Positions 31,479 through 40,432 of a DNA stretch of 64,000 nt are shown one piece after another. Source of the stretch: Pseudomonas palmensis. Its GTDB lineage: Bacteria; Pseudomonadota; Gammaproteobacteria; Pseudomonadales; Pseudomonadaceae. The stretch lies in the NCBI RefSeq assembly GCF_017848315.1, contig NZ_JAFKEC010000009.1:1-64000 (forward strand). The letters are read 5' to 3'. Position 1 is the stretch's first letter, and each line of letters opens with the position of its first letter. The translations under genes and the position numbers were made by a program. A model generated the notes under the pieces. That model saw nothing but the letters and a program-made list of their open reading frames with translations, had not been told where the DNA came from and searched no databases.

Positions 31479-32816
31479 ATGTCCACCACCGCCACGCCCA
31501 CCACGCCAAAGGTCGGCTTCGTTTCCCTGGGTTGCCCCAAAGCCCTGGTCGATTCCGAGCGCATCCTGACCCAGCTGCGCATGGAAGGCTATGAAGTCGT
31601 GCCCACCTACGAGGATGCCGACGTGGTGGTGGTCAACACCTGTGGCTTCATCGACTCGGCCAAGGCCGAATCGCTGGAAGTGATCGGCGAGGCCATCAAG
31701 GAAAACGGCAAGGTCATCGTTACCGGCTGCATGGGTGTCGACGCCAACAACATTCGCGACGTGCACCCCAGCGTGTTGTCGGTGTCCGGGCCGCAGCAGT
31801 ACGAGCAGGTAGTCAACGCCGTGCACGAAGTGGTGCCACCACGTCAGGACCACAATCCGCTGATCGATCTGGTGCCGCCCCAGGGTGTCAAGCTGACCCC
31901 GCGTCACTACGCCTACCTGAAGATTTCCGAAGGCTGCAACCACACCTGCAGCTTCTGCATCATTCCGTCGATGCGTGGCAAGCTGGTCAGCCGCCCGGTG
32001 GGCGAGGTGCTGAGCGAGGCCGAGCGCCTGGTCAAGGCCGGCGTCAAGGAGCTGCTGGTGATCTCCCAGGACACCAGCGCCTACGGCGTCGACGTCAAGT
32101 ACAAGACCGACTTCTGGAACGGCCGGCCGGTCAAGACGCGCATGCTCGAGCTGTGCGAAGCGCTCGGCAGCCTGGGCGTGTGGGTGCGCCTGCACTATGT
32201 GTACCCGTACCCGAACGTCGATGACGTGATCCCGCTGATGGCCGCCGGCAAGCTGCTGCCGTACCTGGACATCCCGTTCCAGCACGCCAGCCCCAAGGTG
32301 CTCAAGTCGATGAAGCGCCCTGCCTTCGAAGACAAGACCCTGGCACGCATCAAGAAATGGCGCGAACAATGCCCGGAGCTGATCATCCGCTCCACCTTCA
32401 TCGTCGGCTTCCCCGGCGAGACCGAGGAAGACTTCCAGTACCTGCTCGACTGGCTCACCGAAGCTCAGCTCGACCGCGTCGGCTGCTTCCAGTACTCGCC
32501 CGTCGAAGGCGCACCGGCCAACGACCTGGACCTGCCCGTGGTTCCTGATGACGTCAAGCAGGACCGCTGGGATCGCTTCATGGCCCACCAGCAGGCCATC
32601 AGCAGCGCACGCCTGCAACTGCGCATCGGCAAGCGCATCGAAGTGCTGATCGACGAAGTGGAGGAGCAGGGCTCGGTGGGCCGCAGCTTCTTCGACGCCC
32701 CGGAGATCGACGGCAATGTGTTCATCGACGGCGACCACGGCTTCAAGCCGGGGGACAAGGTCTGGTGCGTCGTCACCGATGCCGACGAATACGACCTGTG
32801 GGCCGAGCCTGTCTGA
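31479..32816 (+). CDS. rimO: Ribosomal protein S12 methylthiotransferase RimO
   Basis: Radical SAM enzyme that adds a methylthio group to Asp88/89 of ribosomal protein S12. An N-terminal UPF0004 domain ([15 protein letters not shown]; further cysteines at VVNTCGF and VTGCMG) is followed by the radical SAM motif CNHTCSFC (residues about 152-159) and a C-terminal TRAM domain. The start at 31479 has GAGGT upstream, and 11 residues of the longer frame are excluded. The length of 445 is typical. Confidence 0.95.
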   Translation: MSTTATPTTPKVGFVSLGCPKALVDSERILTQLRMEGYEVVPTYEDADVVVVNTCGFIDSAKAESLEVIGEAIKENGKVIVTGCMGVDANNIRDVHPSVLSVSGPQQYEQVVNAVHEVVPPRQDHNPLIDLVPPQGVKLTPRHYAYLKISEGCNHTCSFCIIPSMRGKLVSRPVGEVLSEAERLVKAGVKELLVISQDTSAYGVDVKYKTDFWNGRPVKTRMLELCEALGSLGVWVRLHYVYPYPNVDDVIPLMAAGKLLPYLDIPFQHASPKVLKSMKRPAFEDKTLARIKKWREQCPELIIRSTFIVGFPGETEEDFQYLLDWLTEAQLDRVGCFQYSPVEGAPANDLDLPVVPDDVKQDRWDRFMAHQQAISSARLQLRIGKRIEVLIDEVEEQGSVGRSFFDAPEIDGNVFIDGDHGFKPGDKVWCVVTDADEYDLWAEPV

Positions 32817-32831
32817 CGCTTTGCGGCCTGG

Positions 32832-32864
32832 AAAAGCCCTGCCATCATGGCGGGGCTTTTTATT
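32832..32864 (+). terminator. Intrinsic terminator after rimO
   Basis: AAAAGCCCTGCCAT / ATGGCGGGGCTTTTT with a T-run, about 15 bases after the stop. Confidence 0.85.
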
Positions 32865-32905
32865 GGACTATCGTGTCCAGTACGGACACCCCAGGAGACC
32901 CTGCG

Positions 32906-33373
32906 ATGCGCGCGCATTCCACCGTGCAAACCCCTAGCCCCCACGACTACCCTCGCCTGCTGCAGGTATGGGAAGCCTCGGTACGTGCCACCCACGATTT
33001 TCTCCCCGACAGCTACATCGTGCTGCTGCGTGAACTGGTGCCCAAGTACCTGGATGCAGTGATGCTGATCTGCTGCAAGGACAGCCAGCAACGCATCACC
33101 GGCTTTGCCGGTGTAGCGGCCGGGCGTGTCGAAATGCTGTTCGTCGACCCGCAGTATCGCGGTCAGGGCATCGGCAAGCAGTTGCTGCGGCATGCCATCA
33201 ATGAGCTGAACGCCGATGAGCTCGACGTCAACGAGCAGAATCCCCAGGCCATCGGCTTCTATGCCAGCCAAGGCTTCGAAGTCATCGGGCGCTCGGAAAA
33301 GGACGGCATGGGCAAACCCTACCCCCTGCTTCACCTCAGGCTAGGTCGTACACAGTCTGCGAGCACGGGCTGA
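32906..33373 (+). CDS. GNAT-family N-acetyltransferase
   Basis: 155 residues. The acetyl-CoA binding motif A is VEMLFVDPQYRGQGIGKQLL (residues about 77-96), followed by NEQNPQAIGFYASQGFEVIGR, typical of the YjaB-like subgroup. The substrate is unknown. The ATG at 32906 has AGGAGA upstream. Confidence 0.88.
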   Translation: MRAHSTVQTPSPHDYPRLLQVWEASVRATHDFLPDSYIVLLRELVPKYLDAVMLICCKDSQQRITGFAGVAAGRVEMLFVDPQYRGQGIGKQLLRHAINELNADELDVNEQNPQAIGFYASQGFEVIGRSEKDGMGKPYPLLHLRLGRTQSASTG

Positions 33374-33503
33374 AGGACGCTGTAAGGCCGATCCGAAAAT
33401 CATCCCCTCACGGCATTAATAGCCGCCCGGCACGAATGTAGCCGGGCCTTCGCCCGCCCGGGCGGTTACAATGGGCGCCTTTCCCTGTGCCACGGCCGCC
33501 GTC

Positions 33504-34214
33504 ATGTCTGAACCCATTCGTCTTTCCAAACGCCTTATCGAACTGGTCGGCTGCTCCCGACGGGAGGCCGAACTCTATATCGAAGGCGGTTGGGTGACCG
33601 TTGACGGCGACGTCGTCGACGAGCCACAGCTCAAGGTCGACGGCCAGGTCGTCGCCCTGCTGCCGGGCGCCAAGGCCGAAGCCCTGGAACCGGTAACCCT
33701 GCTGCTGCACCAGGCCGCCGACCAGGACAGCGAAAGCGCTCGCCTGAGCATGACCCCGGCCACCTTGTCCGAGGCCCACGCCGAAGGGCATCGCCCGCTC
33801 AAGGGCCACTTTGCCCGGCTGACCTGCGTCGCCGAGCTGCAACAGGGCGCCAGCGGCCTGCAGGTGTACAGCCAGGACTGGCGTGCCGTGCGCAAGGTCA
33901 CCTCGGACCTGGCCAAGCTGGAGCAGGAGTATGTGGTCGAGGTCAGCGGCGAGATGGTTGCCCATGGCCTCGAACGCCTTAACCGCGGTTTCACCTGGAA
34001 GGGCCAGGAATTGCCCCGCATCAAGGCCAGCTGGCAGAACGAGACGCGCCTGCGCATGGTGCTGAAAAACCCGACGCCGGGGCTGATCGAACTGCTGTGC
34101 CGCAGTGTCGGTGTCAGCGTGGTCAGCATGCGCCGTATTCGCCTGGGCGGCGTGGCCATGAGCAAGCTGCCGCTGGGCCAGTGGCGCTACCTGTCCAGCA
34201 AAGAAAAATTCTAG
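33504..34214 (+). CDS. RsuA/RluB-like pseudouridine synthase, catalytic Asp apparently lost
   Basis: 236 residues. The N-terminal S4 RNA-binding domain reads RLSKRLIELVGCSRREAELYIEGGWVTVDG (residues about 5-35), then a degenerate pseudouridine synthase domain. Where active RsuA/RluB enzymes have GRLDxxTxGL with the catalytic Asp, this protein reads AELQQGASGL, so the Asp position is Gln. The later segment LEQEYVVEVSGE and the C-terminal RRIRLGGVAMSKLPLGQWRYL fit the family. It may be an RNA-binding protein without isomerase activity, or use another residue. Followed 41 bases later by the DUF1456 gene. Confidence 0.82.
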   Translation: MSEPIRLSKRLIELVGCSRREAELYIEGGWVTVDGDVVDEPQLKVDGQVVALLPGAKAEALEPVTLLLHQAADQDSESARLSMTPATLSEAHAEGHRPLKGHFARLTCVAELQQGASGLQVYSQDWRAVRKVTSDLAKLEQEYVVEVSGEMVAHGLERLNRGFTWKGQELPRIKASWQNETRLRMVLKNPTPGLIELLCRSVGVSVVSMRRIRLGGVAMSKLPLGQWRYLSSKEKF

Positions 34215-34255
34215 GCCTCGCCACTCGGGCGTTGCCACTTGATCAGGATTGTCCA

Positions 34256-34717
34256 ATGATTCACAACGATGTGCTGCGCAGCCTGCGCTACATGCTGGAT
34301 ATCAGCGATGCCAAACTGGCAGAGATCACCCGCATCAACGGTTTTGACGTCAGCGATGCCGACATTGCCAGCTACCTGAAAAAAGACGAGGAAGAAGGCT
34401 TCGTGCGCTGCCCGGACGAAGTCATCGCGCATTTTCTCGATGGCCTGGTGGTGTTCAAGCGTGGTCGCGACGAGAGCCGCCCGCCTCTGCCGGTCGAACT
34501 GCCGGTCACCAACAACATCATCCTGAAAAAACTGCGGGTGGCCTTCGAGCTCAAGGAAGACGACCTGCATGCCATTCTCAAGGCGGCGGATTTTTCGGTA
34601 TCCAAGCCTGAACTCAGCGCACTGTTCCGCAAGGTCGGCAACAGCAACTACCGCCCCTGTGGCGACCAGTTGCTGCGCAACTTCCTCAAGGGCCTGACCC
34701 TGCGAGTGCGTGGCTGA
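34256..34717 (+). CDS. DUF1456 (YehS-like) protein
   Basis: 153 residues made of two similar halves: MIHNDVLRSLRYMLDISDAKLAEI and NNIILKKLRVAFELKEDDLHAIL, each followed by a segment ending FLDGLVVFKRG or FLKGLTLRVRG. This internal duplication defines DUF1456. The function is unknown. It lies in a tight run with the pseudouridine-synthase-like gene and trmO. Confidence 0.87.
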   Translation: MIHNDVLRSLRYMLDISDAKLAEITRINGFDVSDADIASYLKKDEEEGFVRCPDEVIAHFLDGLVVFKRGRDESRPPLPVELPVTNNIILKKLRVAFELKEDDLHAILKAADFSVSKPELSALFRKVGNSNYRPCGDQLLRNFLKGLTLRVRG

Positions 34718-34724
34718 TTCGATC

Positions 34725-35420
34725 ATGGCCTACAGTGTCGAGCCGGTCGGCTACGTGCGCTCCTGCTTCAAGGAGAAGTTCGCCATCCCGCGCCAACCGC
34801 AGCTGGCTCCGGCTGCGCGCGGGGCGCTGGAGCTGGTATCGCCTTTCGATCAGGGGGAAGCGGTTGCCGGGCTAGAGCAGGTCAGCCACGTGTGGCTGCT
34901 GTTCCTGTTTCATCAGGCCCTGGAAGAGAAGCCGCGCCTGAAGGTGCGCCCGCCGCGCCTGGGCGGCAACACGTCGATGGGCGTGTTCGCCACCCGCGCC
35001 ACCCACCGGCCAAACGGCATCGGGCAGTCGGTGGTGAAGCTGGAGGGCGTCGAGGCCGGGCGACTGCTGCTGTCGGGCATCGACCTGCTGGACGGCACGC
35101 CGGTCATCGATATCAAGCCCTATGTACCCTATGCCGACAGCGTAGCCGGGGCGGTCAATCACATGGCCAGCGCCCCGCCTGCGCCGATCACGGTGCAATG
35201 GAGCGACTCGGCACTGCAGCAGGCCCATGCGCATGCGCTGCGTCTCGCAGAGCCGTTGGTGGAGCTGATAGAACAATGCCTGGCACAGGATCCACGCCCG
35301 GCTTATCAGGTGCCCCCGGTCGAGCGCGTGTACGGGGTCGGGTTCTGGGATGTGCAGGTACGCTGGCACTACCCTCAGCTGGATACGATCCGGGTGCTGG
35401 AGGTGGTGCGCGAGGCGTAG
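34725..35420 (+). CDS. trmO: tRNA (t6A37) N6-methyltransferase TrmO
   Basis: 231 residues with the beta-barrel SAM-dependent fold of the TrmO/TsaA family. Signatures are GYVRSCFKEKFAIPRQP, ATRATHRPNGIGQSVV and LLDGTPVIDIKPYVPYAD. It methylates N6-threonylcarbamoyladenosine at position 37 of tRNA-Thr in homologues. The ATG at 34725 is preferred; a GTG five codons upstream overlaps the preceding gene. No strong ribosome site is seen, so coupling to the upstream gene is likely. Confidence 0.9.
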   Translation: MAYSVEPVGYVRSCFKEKFAIPRQPQLAPAARGALELVSPFDQGEAVAGLEQVSHVWLLFLFHQALEEKPRLKVRPPRLGGNTSMGVFATRATHRPNGIGQSVVKLEGVEAGRLLLSGIDLLDGTPVIDIKPYVPYADSVAGAVNHMASAPPAPITVQWSDSALQQAHAHALRLAEPLVELIEQCLAQDPRPAYQVPPVERVYGVGFWDVQVRWHYPQLDTIRVLEVVREA

Positions 35421-35482
35421 GGCCGGCGCCCGCAAGGTCGCAGGAACGCCGCGCCGGCGAATGCCGCACCACAAATCCAGGG

Positions 35483-35518
35483 CAAAAAAAAACGCAGACC
35501 ACGGTCTGCGTTTTTTAT
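35483..35518. terminator. Bidirectional intrinsic terminator
   Basis: AAAAAAAAACGCAGACC / GGTCTGCGTTTTTT with a short loop between the convergent trmO and fpr genes; it has T-runs in both directions. Confidence 0.9.
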
Positions 35519-35531
35519 TGGTACTGCCTGC

Positions 35532-36311
35532 TTACTTCTCGACGAACGCACGCTCGATCAGATAGTCACCTGGCTCGCGCATGCGCGCGGAGACTTTCAG
35601 GCCGAAGCTGTTCAGGACTTCGCTGGTTTCATCCAGCATGCTCGGGCTACCGCAGATCATCGCACGATCGTCCTGCGGGTTGATCGGCGGCAGGCCGATG
35701 TCGCTGAACAGTTTGCCGCTGCGCATCAGGTCAGTCAGGCGACCCTGATTCTCGAACGGCTCGCGGGTGACGGTGGGGTAGTAGATCAGTTTTTCACGCA
35801 GCGCCTCACCGAAGAACTCGTTCTGCGGCAGGTGCTCGGTGATGAACTCGCGATAGGCCACTTCGTTGACGTAGCGCACACCGTGGACCAGGATCACTTT
35901 CTCGAAGCGCTCGTAGGTTTCCGGGTCCTGGATGACGCTCATGAACGGTGCCAGGCCAGTGCCGGTGCTCAGCAGGTACAGGTGCTTGCCCGGGTTCAGG
36001 TCATCCAGCACCAGGGTGCCGGTAGGCTTCTTGCTGATGATGATCTCGTCGCCTTCCTTCAGGTGCTGCAACTGCGAGGTCAGCGGGCCGTCCGGCACCT
36101 TGATGCTGAAGAACTCCAGATGCTCTTCCCAGTTAGGGCTGGCGATCGAATAGGCGCGCATGAGCGGGCGGCCGTTAGGCTGTTGCAGGCCGATCATCAC
36201 GAACTGACCGTTCTCGAAGCGCAGGCCCGGGTCGCGGGTGCACTTGAAGCTGAACAGGGTGTCGTTCCAGTGATGAACACTGAGGACACGTTCGTGGTTC
36301 ATGTTGCTCAT
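35532..36311 (-). CDS. fpr: Ferredoxin-NADP+ reductase
   Basis: 259-residue FAD enzyme that moves electrons between NADPH and ferredoxin or flavodoxin. The FAD-binding motif is RAYSIAS (residues about 51-57), NADP-binding GTGLAPFMSVIQDP and HGVRYVNEVAYR follow, and the C-terminus ends RAFVEK. The start at 36311 (AGGAG upstream) gives the known pseudomonad length. It faces finR, whose product activates fpr under oxidative and osmotic stress in P. putida. Confidence 0.95.
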   Translation of the reverse strand: MSNMNHERVLSVHHWNDTLFSFKCTRDPGLRFENGQFVMIGLQQPNGRPLMRAYSIASPNWEEHLEFFSIKVPDGPLTSQLQHLKEGDEIIISKKPTGTLVLDDLNPGKHLYLLSTGTGLAPFMSVIQDPETYERFEKVILVHGVRYVNEVAYREFITEHLPQNEFFGEALREKLIYYPTVTREPFENQGRLTDLMRSGKLFSDIGLPPINPQDDRAMICGSPSMLDETSEVLNSFGLKVSARMREPGDYLIERAFVEK

Positions 36312-36432
36312 GTACGGGGGCTCCTGAAAAATAACGCAGCGCTGACCGTGAGCGCGATTGCGCGATAGTTTAGTGCGAGCGACAATATCTGTTAAATGAA
36401 TTATCAAGATATGTCTTATCGGTTATATAGAT

Positions 36433-37359
36433 ATGCGATTTACACTGCGTCAACTTCAGGTCTTCGTGGCCGTCGCGCAACACCAGAGCGTCTCCCGTGC
36501 GGCCGGGATACTGGCGCTGTCGCAGTCGGCTGCGAGCACCTCCATCACCGAGCTTGAACGGCAATCCAGCTGTCAGCTGTTCGATCGTGCCGGCAAGCGC
36601 CTGAGCCTCAATGCACTGGGGCACCAGTTACTGCCCCAGGCCGTGGCCCTGCTCGACCAGGCCAAGGAAATCGAGGACCTGCTCAACGGCAAGTCCGGCT
36701 TCGGCTCTCTGGCAGTGGGCGCCACACTGACCATCGGCAACTACCTGGCCACCTTGCTGATCGGCAGCTTCATGCAGGTTCACCCGGAGAGCCAGGTCAA
36801 ACTGCATGTACAGAACACCGCCCATATCGTGCATCAGGTCGCGCACTATGAAATTGATCTGGGTCTTATAGAAGGCGATTGCAACCACCCCGACCTGGAG
36901 GTTCAGCCCTGGGTCGAGGACGAACTGGTGGTGTTCTGCGCGCCGCAGCACCCCTTGGCGCTCAAGGGTCGCGCCAGCCTTGAGGAACTGACCCATGAAG
37001 CCTGGATTCTGCGCGAGCAGGGTTCAGGCACGCGCCTGACCTTTGACCAGGCGATGCGCCACCATCGCTCGACACTCAACATCCGCCTGGAGCTGGAACA
37101 TACCGAAGCGATCAAGCGCGCGGTGGAATCAGGGCTCGGGATCGGCTGCATTTCACGTCTGGCGCTGCGCGATGCGTTTCGTCGCGGTAGCCTGGTGGCG
37201 GTGGAAACCCCCGACCTGGACCTGGCGCGGCAGTTCTACTTCATCTGGCACAAGCAGAAGTACCAGACCTCGGCGATGCGCGAGTTTCTGGAGTTGTGCC
37301 GCAACTTTACCGCCGGGGTACGACGCAGCGACGAAATCGTGCTGCCGCACATTGCCTAG
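36433..37359 (+). CDS. finR: LysR-family regulator FinR
   Basis: 308 residues with an N-terminal winged helix-turn-helix (MRFTLRQLQVFVAVAQHQSV; LSQSAASTSITELE) and a C-terminal periplasmic-binding-like effector domain. It is divergent from fpr with 121 bases between, the arrangement of P. putida finR-fpr. It would bind that interval and activate fpr. The stop overlaps the end of the opposite-strand dgkA gene by four bases. Confidence 0.9.
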   Translation: MRFTLRQLQVFVAVAQHQSVSRAAGILALSQSAASTSITELERQSSCQLFDRAGKRLSLNALGHQLLPQAVALLDQAKEIEDLLNGKSGFGSLAVGATLTIGNYLATLLIGSFMQVHPESQVKLHVQNTAHIVHQVAHYEIDLGLIEGDCNHPDLEVQPWVEDELVVFCAPQHPLALKGRASLEELTHEAWILREQGSGTRLTFDQAMRHHRSTLNIRLELEHTEAIKRAVESGLGIGCISRLALRDAFRRGSLVAVETPDLDLARQFYFIWHKQKYQTSAMREFLELCRNFTAGVRRSDEIVLPHIA

Positions 37360-37718
37360 AGCAGAATCACCGCCCACACCACCGCCACGATGCTCAACGC
37401 CACGAACTGGGCAGCACTGCCCATGTCCTTGGCGTTCTTGGACAACGGGTGGCGGTCCAGGGAAATACGATCGATCGCGGCTTCCACGGCAGAGTTGAGC
37501 AGCTCGACGATCAGCCCCAGCAGGCACACCGCGATCAGGATCGCGCGTTCGGCACGGCTTACATCCAGCCAGAAGGCGACCGGGATCAGCACCACGTTGA
37601 GCAGCACCAACTGACGAAACGCCGCTTCGCCGGTAAAGGCGGCGCGCAGGCCGTCGAACGAATAGCCGGCGGCGTTGAACACTCGTTTAAGGCCGGTCTG
37701 GCCCTTGAAAGGCGACAT
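37356..37718 (-). CDS. dgkA: Diacylglycerol kinase
   Basis: 120-residue small integral membrane kinase with three helices (residues about 34-52, 58-76 and 98-119) that phosphorylates diacylglycerol for lipid recycling. The signature ELLNSAVEAAIDR lies between the second and third helices, near residues 72-84. The length is normal. Confidence 0.93.
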   Translation of the reverse strand: MSPFKGQTGLKRVFNAAGYSFDGLRAAFTGEAAFRQLVLLNVVLIPVAFWLDVSRAERAILIAVCLLGLIVELLNSAVEAAIDRISLDRHPLSKNAKDMGSAAQFVALSIVAVVWAVILL

Positions 37719-37795
37719 AGAAAGCCACTTGAACCCAATGAGGAGCGATGCAGGCTAGTGCACGCCGAGTCAAAAAAGCGTGAAGGCCAGTGGCC

Positions 37796-38446
37796 TTAAC
37801 TCGTTGAAACCGATTCCAATTGTTGCAGCAACAACGCGGCCTGGGTGCGCGTACGCACGCCCAGCTTGCGGAAGATCGCGGTGACGTGGGCCTTGATGGT
37901 GGCCTCCGACACGCTCAGCTCATAGGCAATCTGCTTGTTCAGCAGGCCTTCGCACACCATGGTCAACACGCGGAATTGCTGTGGGGTAAGGCTGGCCAGG
38001 CCCTCGCTGGCGGCCTTGGCTTCAGCGGACACATCGATCTTCTCGAAGGCTTGCGGCGGCCACCAGACATCGCCATCGAGCACTTTCTTGACCGCGTCCT
38101 GAATCTGCTCCAGCGGGCTGGATTTTGGGATAAAGCCGCTGGCACCGAATTCTCGGGACTTTACCACCACGGCCGCCTCTTCCTGGGCCGAGACCATCAC
38201 CACCGGGATTTGCGGATACTGACCGCGCAGCAGCACCAGACCCGAGAAACCATAGGCACCGGGCATGTTCAGGTCCAGCAGCACCAGGTCCCAGTCGTTT
38301 TTCTCGGCCAGGCGGGTTTCCAGTTCGGCGATGCTTGCCACCTCAACCAGTCGAACGTCCGGACCAAGGCCCAGGGTAACGGCCTGGCGCAGCGCACTGC
38401 GAAACAGCGGGTGGTCATCGGCAATCAGGATTTCGTATGTGGCCAT
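37796..38446 (-). CDS. erdR: NarL/FixJ-type response regulator, ErdR-like
   Basis: 216 residues. The receiver domain has acidic residues ADDHP (about 9-13), the phosphoacceptor Asp in LVLLDLNMPG (about 58) and the conserved Lys in GFIPKSS. A C-terminal LuxR helix-turn-helix reads LTPQQFRVLTMVCEGLLNKQIAYELSVSEATIKAHV. By sequence and its place next to dgkA it matches ErdR (PA3604 type), linked to ethanol and acetate use. No sensor kinase is adjacent, so it is an orphan here. Confidence 0.82.
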   Translation of the reverse strand: MATYEILIADDHPLFRSALRQAVTLGLGPDVRLVEVASIAELETRLAEKNDWDLVLLDLNMPGAYGFSGLVLLRGQYPQIPVVMVSAQEEAAVVVKSREFGASGFIPKSSPLEQIQDAVKKVLDGDVWWPPQAFEKIDVSAEAKAASEGLASLTPQQFRVLTMVCEGLLNKQIAYELSVSEATIKAHVTAIFRKLGVRTRTQAALLLQQLESVSTS

Positions 38447-38710
38447 CGATCTAATGATCCTGTTCTGTGCAGGCGCAGCCAGCGTGCGGGCGCCTGGCGG
38501 GGCAGCTCAAGGGCATCGGGCGGCAGTGCCGGAAGCCAAAAAGGCACGTCGGGGCCAGGAAAACAGCATTCAAGCCTTCGTCGTGCCCGAATCGGCGCCA
38601 AGGATGCCGAGCCCGGACCGGGTGGTCAAGTTCAAAGCCCGGTGGTTGTCTCGTAGCCCATGGCGCCAGTGCACACATTATGAAGCAAAGTGACGTACTT
38701 GCCCCTTGAA

Positions 38711-39421
38711 CTATAGGAAGGGCCGCAGTTTTTGGTGCACGGCATCGTCTTCATCCAGCACAAGCCTGTTTTTGGCACCCAGATAATGGGTGCTGAATAC
38801 GTCCAGATAGGCATCCAGTGCCTGCGAGGCCTGCTGGTCATCGGCCAGTTCCAGACACATGGCTGCCACTTCAGCGGTACAGAAATGGTCGTCGCGCCGC
38901 GAGCGGCGCAATGTGTAGCGCGAGATCTGTTCAGGCTGCAGATTGAGCACCGGGAACCGTTCCAAGTACGGGCTTTTGCGAAACATCTTGCGGGCTTCGG
39001 GCCACGTGGCATCCAGCAGAATGAACAGCGGGCGCTTGCCCGACGCTGGGGCGACGCTGCTGACCACTCGCTCCGGCGCCACGAACTCACCCGGGAAAAC
39101 GATGTAGGGCTGCCACTGTGGATCATCGAGCAGCGCCTGCAACTGTGCATCCATCGCCTTGCGCTCCCAGGCAAACGCCGTGGTGTCACCGATCACGTCG
39201 GCAATCAGCCAGCCCGTATTCGTAGGCTTGAGTGGTTCGGTGTCATGCATGAGCAGGCAAATGCCCGAGTGCGCCTGCACCCGCGGGCGCCAGGCACACA
39301 GACAGTACTCGGGGATTACCCGGCAGCCGGGACAGCGTGGCGCACGCGAGCCGCGCGCGACGAAGGGTTTGACACTGCGCGCCAGGCGCTCGGCGCGCAG
39401 GCGCGAGACGGCATGGCTCAT
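38711..39421 (-). CDS. tapT: DTW-domain tRNA-uridine aminocarboxypropyltransferase
   Basis: 236 residues. A cysteine cluster CPGCRVIPEYCLC (about residues 31-43) is followed by the DTW core, LLDATWPEARKM, and LRRSRRDDHFCTAEVAA. Family members install acp3U in tRNA. The DxTW core reads DATW, where the two signature residues Asp and Trp are retained. The ATG at 39421 is preferred over an upstream TTG. Confidence 0.87.
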   Translation of the reverse strand: MSHAVSRLRAERLARSVKPFVARGSRAPRCPGCRVIPEYCLCAWRPRVQAHSGICLLMHDTEPLKPTNTGWLIADVIGDTTAFAWERKAMDAQLQALLDDPQWQPYIVFPGEFVAPERVVSSVAPASGKRPLFILLDATWPEARKMFRKSPYLERFPVLNLQPEQISRYTLRRSRRDDHFCTAEVAAMCLELADDQQASQALDAYLDVFSTHYLGAKNRLVLDEDDAVHQKLRPFL

Positions 39422-39667
39422 GACAGGGCGCAACGGTGGCAATGGGGATGGCAATAAAGGCAGGGCACGACGCAGGCTCAGCGAGACTAAAACCCCGGCA
39501 GTTTACCAGAGCCCGCCTCCACTGGCCGTATTTGCCGTGCAGCGTTGCGCGCTACTCCCTTATAATCTCCAGCCTGTACAGACCTGCCAGTACTGCCATC
39601 GCGCCTGTGACGGAACACTGCGCGCAATGACCGGTCAAATCGCCAGTTATCGAACCAGGAGAGATTC

Positions 39668-40087
39668 ATGCTGCGTTTCATTGCCCCATCCTTGAGCCTG
39701 TTGCTTGCCCTGCCGTTGGGCGCGCATGCCGTCTCCAAGCAAGAGTACGCCCTGAACCAGAAGCTTCAAGAAGTCGCCAAGGAAAGCAGCGTGGGTACCC
39801 CTCGGGCAATCAACGAAGACATCCTCGATCAGGGCTACACTGTCGAAGGCAACCAGTTGATCAACCACCTCAGCGTTCGCGCCGGCCATGCACAAAAAAT
39901 GCAGCAAAACCCGGAAGTCATGCGCGGCCAACTGGGAGACAGCGTGTGCCGTAACACCGGCTTTCGCCAGTTGATGGACCGCGGTGCCGTGCTGACCTAC
40001 CGTTTCACCGAGTACAAAACCAACCGCCCGGTGATCGACCAGTCGTTCAACAAGGCCAGTTGCGTTTCCGGGCAGAAGAAGAAGTAA
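39668..40087 (+). CDS. Quorum-sensing-regulated virulence factor family protein
   Basis: 139 residues with a signal peptide cleaved near residue 22 (GAHA/VSK), so exported. It resembles the PA3611-type QSregVF_b family, which is secreted in P. aeruginosa and under quorum-sensing control. Two cysteines in the mature part (residues about 97 and 133) could form a disulfide. Function is unknown, and no quorum-sensing system is visible in the window. The ribosome site AGGAGAG is good. Confidence 0.83.
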   Translation: MLRFIAPSLSLLLALPLGAHAVSKQEYALNQKLQEVAKESSVGTPRAINEDILDQGYTVEGNQLINHLSVRAGHAQKMQQNPEVMRGQLGDSVCRNTGFRQLMDRGAVLTYRFTEYKTNRPVIDQSFNKASCVSGQKKK

Positions 40088-40432
40088 CCAGCGTTCTCTG
40101 TTGCGCCGCTGCTCGCCATCGGCGCGCAGCTCAGCGATCAAGGCCTGAATGTGACGCGTACTCTACGCACGGTCACTACAGGCCTTGTCACTTCAGGCCC
40201 CGGTTGTTGGCCTGTACTGCGCAGTTCGGGCCCGGCTTGTCCGCCCGGCTCCCACCTGAACATCATGTACAGCCCATTGCCTGCCGCGTCCTCGCGAGCC
40301 CATGATCGACACCGGCATAACCCTGCGACAAGGTCTAGATTTATAGCCAGGACCTTTCACTTTGCGGACAAGCAGAGGGGCCTGACCGATGTGCGGCCAG
40401 GCCGAAGGTTTTGCTGCAAAAGGAGAAGTTGA
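40088..40432. other. 345-bp gap before the LOG-family gene
   Basis: No gene found. It contains an interrupted inverted repeat (AAGGCCTG...CAGGCCTT near 40140-40190) and, close to the next start, GGCCTGACC...GGCCAGGCC at 40379-40404. These could form a leader hairpin; no clear promoter was identified. Confidence 0.5.
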
